Source of the DNA: Gimesia chilikensis
Lineage (GTDB): Bacteria > Planctomycetota > Planctomycetia > Planctomycetales > Planctomycetaceae
Assembly: GCF_007744075.1 (NCBI RefSeq)
Contig: NZ_CP036266.1
Span: forward strand, 3,023,748 to 3,087,747
DNA length: 64,000 bases
Direction: 5' to 3'
Positions within the stretch are counted from its first letter, which is position 1, and the number at the start of each line of letters is the position of its first letter. Shown piece after piece: positions 60,123 through 64,000 of this stretch. Below the pieces are notes generated by a model. The model was not told the DNA's origin, ran no database searches, and saw nothing but the letters and a program-made list of their open reading frames with translations. A program made the translations under genes and the position numbers.

Positions 60123-62054
60123 ATGTACGAAACATTCTTTGGGTTCAAGGATCGACCCTTTAGCGTTTCACCCTCCCCTGCATGTTTTTTCAAGGCAGCG
60201 GAACACCAGAATGTACTGGACGAAATCCAGGTAACGATTTCCAGCTTAAATGGAATCACGATTCTTACCGGCGATGCGGGAACTGGAAAAACGGCAATTT
60301 GCCGGCAGTTGATTAATCGGCTTGAGGATCAGTTCCAGATTCAGTTTCTGGAGCACTGCAATTTTCCGACTGTCCGGGCATTACTGCAGACACTGCTCTA
60401 TGGCTTGACTGACTGTTATGAAAAAATCAGCGAGCAGGAATTACGCCTGGCTTTGACCGCAGAAATCCGTTCTTCATTTCTGGTTCACGGACAGCCATTA
60501 TTAGTGATTGTCGATGAAGCTCATTTGCTGGGAACTCCTTTTCTGGAAGAATTACGGGTTCTGTCAGACATCGCCTTTGACGGAAAGCCTGCTGTACAAC
60601 TGCTGCTTTCCGGACAGACTGTGCTGGAAGAGACGCTTATCCAGCCAGGGCTGTCTTCGTTAAACCAGAGAATTGGATGCCAGACCTATCTGGATCGAAT
60701 GACTCGACAGGAATCTGAAGAATACATTGAATACCGCATCAATCGCGTTTCAATTCAGAACAAACGCTGTTTTTCTGTCGAAGCAGTCAAGTTTATTACT
60801 CACGTAAGTGACGGGTTGCCTCGCTGTCTGAATCAAATCTGCGATCACAGCCTGATGCTGGCTTATATGCAGGATGTTCAAGAAGTTGATGAGGCGATCG
60901 CCCGTGAAGCTTTTGCAGACTTGCAGCAATTACCTCTTCACTGGAATGATCCCCTGCCGGTTCCCTCTCCCCTCGAAGAAATGCGAAAAAAAGAAGCACT
61001 TACAGAGCTGGATCAGTTTATTGATGATGATGTTCTACTGGAACATGACATTGATGAGTCGATCGAGGAGCGACTCCATCAGCTGGTAGATGAACCCTCG
61101 GAGATATTTGAAGAGCTGGCAACCTCCGAGGATGGTGCTTCAACCGAAGACCCGTTCTCGTTTGGTGAAGGATTAGAAGCGATCGAGATTGGCAGTGAGA
61201 CCGTATCTTCTCAAACACCTGTCAAAAAGACCGTAGAAATCAACTTGGAGATCAATTCTCCGGTTGATAATCAGGAACTGGTGTCCGAAGCAGATTTAAA
61301 CCCGGTTCTCTCGGCAGTGACAGAAACATACGGCGATTTTGTAGATGTCGTTGATCGATATGCTGCCATCGATGCCGGATTCGATCCTGCGTCCCTGTTT
61401 GGTGAAAAACATCAGAGTTTTGAGTCCACGACTTCCGTCTTTCAGTTACGTGCGCCTCAGTTCCAGTATGTACCACAGCTCCAGGCTCAGGGAGTATCTG
61501 ACATAGAGTCGCTGAAGCTGCCAACTAAAGAATCAGAGAGTGAGCTTGGACATACCGTTGAGTTTTCCGCGGGAAATCCCCTTGAGCAGAATGAAACTTC
61601 TGAACTGGAATTTGAAGAAGCGGCACTGAATCAACTGGAGCCCGACGTGTTCCAGGAACTTGCAGCAGAGGCTTCACGTGGTGAGGGCTCTTTCGAGGAA
61701 CTGTTGGCTGCCCAGGTTTATGAAGTCTGTTCGGAAACTCGTAAGGGGCTGCTCAATGCACTGAATGAGATCCGGAATTATTCGGTTCCTGAAGAAACCG
61801 ACTTTGCAGATGTATATGATATCGTTCAGCCTGAGACGGAAGAGATCTCAGCAGTATCGGATTATCCAGAGTGGGAAAATGACTTGCAGCATGACAGTCA
61901 GCTTGAAACTGCATCAAAAACTTCTGTTCGACTGGATTCGCCAGCAACAGAAAAATCAGAGTCATCTGCGACTGCCCATCTGAGAGGCCCTGCTCTAGGC
62001 AGATACAAGAATCTATTCAGCCGGTTGAGACGCAAACAGGAGTCGCATTCCTGA
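60123..62054 (+). CDS. ExeA/GspA-type AAA ATPase with long acidic C-terminal region
   Basis: About 643 aa from the ATG at 60123 (MYETFFGFKDRPFSVSPSP, the family start; AGAAGG sits upstream). ATPase core: P-loop Gly50-Asp-Ala-Gly-Thr-Gly-Lys-Thr57, Walker B IVDEAHLL (Asp131-Glu132), a sensor-like LLSGQTVLEE and the GLPRCLNQICDHSLML lid, ending at about 275. In secretion systems ExeA/GspA uses ATP to let secretin assemble across peptidoglycan. Here the C-terminal 350 residues are acidic and low-complexity (Glu/Asp/Ser) with a short basic end (RYKNLFSRLRRKQ); no membrane helix or peptidoglycan-binding domain is seen. The neighbouring LysM gene may supply that function. Confidence 0.85.
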   Translation: MYETFFGFKDRPFSVSPSPACFFKAAEHQNVLDEIQVTISSLNGITILTGDAGTGKTAICRQLINRLEDQFQIQFLEHCNFPTVRALLQTLLYGLTDCYEKISEQELRLALTAEIRSSFLVHGQPLLVIVDEAHLLGTPFLEELRVLSDIAFDGKPAVQLLLSGQTVLEETLIQPGLSSLNQRIGCQTYLDRMTRQESEEYIEYRINRVSIQNKRCFSVEAVKFITHVSDGLPRCLNQICDHSLMLAYMQDVQEVDEAIAREAFADLQQLPLHWNDPLPVPSPLEEMRKKEALTELDQFIDDDVLLEHDIDESIEERLHQLVDEPSEIFEELATSEDGASTEDPFSFGEGLEAIEIGSETVSSQTPVKKTVEINLEINSPVDNQELVSEADLNPVLSAVTETYGDFVDVVDRYAAIDAGFDPASLFGEKHQSFESTTSVFQLRAPQFQYVPQLQAQGVSDIESLKLPTKESESELGHTVEFSAGNPLEQNETSELEFEEAALNQLEPDVFQELAAEASRGEGSFEELLAAQVYEVCSETRKGLLNALNEIRNYSVPEETDFADVYDIVQPETEEISAVSDYPEWENDLQHDSQLETASKTSVRLDSPATEKSESSATAHLRGPALGRYKNLFSRLRRKQESHS

Positions 62055-62312
62055 TCAGAGGTGTAGTCTTCCACAGGATGAGATGGCACGTCAGAGTCAC
62101 GCTCTTTTCGCCGATCAATTTAATCACTACAGCCTGATCAACTGATGGGTCTGTTCTGACCGTTCTCCGTATTTTCAGCATGATCCACTCAAGTGTGATA
62201 CTGGAAGGAGGATCTTCCTGCGCAGTGCCGATCTGCTCAATTTCTGATTTTCTTTTAAAGAACTTCGCCCGATACGCATTACTACACTGCGTTTTTTCGA
62301 GGCGAGGTTCTA

Positions 62313-63692
62313 ATGCATCAAGATAAAAAAGTCGGTTTAGCTTTAGCGTTACTGGTAATTGGTTTCGTTGGCGCATTTTGTCTGCGCCAGGAAAATAATA
62401 CTACAGTTGAGATTCCAGAACTCAACGACCCCCACTATCTGGATGAGCAAATCGCCGATAAAGATCGAACGCCTTATCTGGGGGCCACGACTAAGGACCC
62501 ACTGGAAACTCAACTGGGAAGTGAGCAGACTCTGACCGGCATTTCGGACTCACCTCGGGCCACCAAAGAAACCGGAGTTGCTGTTCCGACTATTTCTCAT
62601 ACAAAACCAGGCGGGCAGGCTAAGTCCGGCAACGCCGAACGCTGGGGAGAAATGCCTGATTTTCTGAAGGAAATCGAACTTCCGGAAGAAGAAGTTTCGA
62701 TTGAGAATCAGTTTACCAGTTCGGATCTTTCAGATGATCAATTTGAACCCAACCAGAATCAAACATTCGCACAACCGCAAGCTCCTGATTCAACGCAAGC
62801 TTCAGATCCTCTCAAGAACGAAACACGTAAACCCGCACACAATAATGCCTGGGAGGTGAATCCGGCTCAGAGGAATCCAGAGCCAGCAAACAGTGGCGAG
62901 AGACGTCCGCTGCAGTATCGAGTTCATACAGTGCGATCAGGCGAAACTCTGTCTGAAATTTCGATTCGCTACCTGGGGACGAGCCGGAAATATCGGGAAA
63001 TATTCAATATCAATCGCGATCAGCTTCGTAGTCCGAACGACATTCGTGAAGGGATGAAATTACGGATTCCCGTTTACCCGACTCCTGAAATGAAGCCACA
63101 GTCAGCAGGTCGGCAGACTAATACCGGGACTCCTGCTGTTTCAGGCAAGCGAACTGTGGGGCAGATGGTTTCTCAGCCCAAGCTCAAATCAGAGAATGGC
63201 TCGGTTCAGTTTGAAGGGCTGATCGAGTCACTGTCACAGTCAGCAGAAAAAGGGGCTCCTGATACGCAGGATGTTGGTAAAGCCGTTAAGCGACTCGAGA
63301 ATTCATTGAGTTCTCAACAGCTGGAAGACTCAGCGGGAATGAATTCAATTCCTGACAGTTACCGTAAATTCATTCCAGTCCCCCGCTCTCCTCTGACACC
63401 TGGGACCACAGATAAGGGAACACGTACCGGGCATTCACTCTCTCAGGTCCAGCCTGAAAATGTGGATGAAATTGTAGAAGATCTGTTTGAAAGTCTGCCG
63501 GATGCGTCTAAAAACAGTACTCAAGGGGAACAAGCGAAGACCTATGTAATTCAGAAGGGAGATACACTGGAGTCAATCGCTCTGCGGATTTATGGTAAAC
63601 GTTCCGCTGCGTTTCAGATCTACCAGAAAAACCGTGATCTTCTGAAGAATGCAAATTACATCATGCCGGGAATGAGGCTCCAGCTTCCGTAA
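62313..63692 (+). CDS. Membrane-anchored protein with two LysM domains
   Basis: 459 aa, N-terminal membrane anchor at about residues 7-23 (VGLALALLVIGFVGAFC). LysM domain 1 lies at about 201-252 (YRVHTVRSGETLSEIS..MKLRIP), LysM domain 2 at about 410-459 at the very C-terminus (YVIQKGDTLESIALRIYG..MRLQLP). The linker between and before them is polar and disordered. LysM domains bind N-acetylglucosamine-containing glycans such as peptidoglycan. The ATG is preceded by GAGG. It follows the ExeA-like gene by 258 bp on the same strand, suggesting a shared envelope role (inference). Confidence 0.88.
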   Translation: MHQDKKVGLALALLVIGFVGAFCLRQENNTTVEIPELNDPHYLDEQIADKDRTPYLGATTKDPLETQLGSEQTLTGISDSPRATKETGVAVPTISHTKPGGQAKSGNAERWGEMPDFLKEIELPEEEVSIENQFTSSDLSDDQFEPNQNQTFAQPQAPDSTQASDPLKNETRKPAHNNAWEVNPAQRNPEPANSGERRPLQYRVHTVRSGETLSEISIRYLGTSRKYREIFNINRDQLRSPNDIREGMKLRIPVYPTPEMKPQSAGRQTNTGTPAVSGKRTVGQMVSQPKLKSENGSVQFEGLIESLSQSAEKGAPDTQDVGKAVKRLENSLSSQQLEDSAGMNSIPDSYRKFIPVPRSPLTPGTTDKGTRTGHSLSQVQPENVDEIVEDLFESLPDASKNSTQGEQAKTYVIQKGDTLESIALRIYGKRSAAFQIYQKNRDLLKNANYIMPGMRLQLP

Positions 63693-63700
63693 CTGGAGAA

Positions 63701-64000
63701 TCACTTCGTCCCAGTTAAAGGTAATGATAAACCATCGAATGCCAGTTCGACATGCTCAGGCAGACTGGCGTTCGTTTCTTCATGCTCAAGCGAGTGCGAA
63801 ATATGCGTGAAGTAAGCACGTCTGGGTTTTACCCTCTCAACGACTTCCAGTCCCTGTTCCAGATTAAAATGTGTGGGGTGTGGTTTGATTCTTAAGGCAT
63901 CGATAATCAGGTACTCCAGACCTTCCAGGTACTGCCAGCTTTCTTCCGGAATATGACTAACATCGGTACAGAAAGCGATGTCGTTAATCCGGTATCCCAG
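63701..64000 (-). CDS. C-terminal part of an MBL-fold hydrolase (PhnP-like), continues off window
   Basis: Reading in from the right edge on the reverse strand, 99 codons precede the TGA at 63701-63703. The peptide contains IAFCTDVSHIPEE (metal-binding Asp), LEYLIIDALRIKPHPTHF, RAYFTHISHSLEHEE (C-terminal His ligand) and HVELAFDGL, the closing part of a metallo-beta-lactamase-fold phosphodiesterase of the PhnP/tRNase Z-like group. The start lies outside the window. Convergent with the LysM gene, 8 bp apart. Confidence 0.85.
   Translation of the reverse strand: MGYRINDIAFCTDVSHIPEESWQYLEGLEYLIIDALRIKPHPTHFNLEQGLEVVERVKPRRAYFTHISHSLEHEETNASLPEHVELAFDGLSLPLTGTK

Noticed and set aside
1-64000. 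CRISPR arrays, tRNA, rRNA, insertion sequences
   Set aside because: No regularly spaced repeats, no tRNA arm signatures in the spacers, no transposase frames or terminal repeats seen by eye; a covariance-model search would be decisive.

Overview
The window looks like the chromosome of a planctomycete, probably Gimesia/Planctomyces-like. This rests on marker families rather than a search: a cytochrome-bearing DUF1549/DUF1553 (PSD1) protein followed by a DUF1501 protein, a giant ThuA/cytochrome protein with five CxxCH motifs, a sulfatase, an imidazolonepropionase-like multi-amidohydrolase, Rho with a long RG-rich N-terminus, and base composition that looks near 50% GC. No rRNA, tRNA, CRISPR array, insertion sequence or prophage is visible. 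Genes sit in short operons on both strands.

Layout. 1-6.7 kb: start of a secreted protein on the reverse strand, a divergent Hsp70 with a rebuilt C-terminus, a menC-type enolase-superfamily enzyme, an ECF sigma factor with a membrane partner, and a secreted beta-propeller lactonase. 6.8-10.8 kb: TfoX-like protein, a secreted phosphatase fused to a C-terminal heme-c motif, an exported alpha/beta hydrolase, SixA and a HAD hydrolase. 10.8-15.1 kb: glycolate oxidase operon glcD-glcE-glcF with a visible intrinsic terminator. 15.3-20.9 kb: PHP-like hydrolase, a TVP38 membrane protein paired with a flavin disulfide oxidoreductase, and rho. 20.9-22.1 kb: a 1.1 kb gene-free stretch with an orphan forward terminator and a strong hairpin. 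22.1-37 kb: M48 peptidase, the 2216-residue ThuA/cytochrome protein, sulfatase, triple amidohydrolase and thioredoxin-YHS protein, all with export signals or an N-terminal anchor. 37.3-41.3 kb: pterin/folate-type block pabB-pabA plus a dihydropteroate-synthase-like protein and pterin carbinolamine dehydratase. 41.6-46 kb: PSD1 and DUF1501 pair. 46.2-52.9 kb: HEPN/zinc-ribbon membrane protein, cupin, archaeal-type ornithine cyclodeaminase, Gfo/Idh/MocA-type oxidoreductase, Xer recombinase, a small protein and a lipoprotein. 53-59.6 kb: Dus, then a CNNM/CorC transporter-like protein, YbeY, 7TM-HD phosphodiesterase and PhoH. 60.1-63.7 kb: ExeA-type ATPase with a long acidic tail, followed by a membrane-anchored double-LysM protein. 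The window closes inside a metallo-beta-lactamase-fold gene.

How the genes work together. Three themes stand out: periplasmic breakdown of complex organic matter (sulfatase, amidohydrolase, PSD1/DUF1501, ThuA-cytochrome proteins, esterase); central cofactor and C1/C2 chemistry (glycolate oxidation; pABA and pterin genes possibly feeding a methanopterin-type cofactor); and RNA/ribosome and envelope housekeeping (YbeY-PhoH-7TM-HD, Rho, Dus). The least conventional items are the phosphatase-cytochrome fusion at 7.3 kb, the ExeA-acidic-tail/LysM pair at 60-63.7 kb, the HEPN-membrane-zinc-ribbon protein at 46.2 kb, the amidohydrolase in which only the middle of three domains keeps its metal motif, and the candidate non-coding transcript ending at 21,496. 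I did not find one large multi-gene system that I could call undescribed with confidence.
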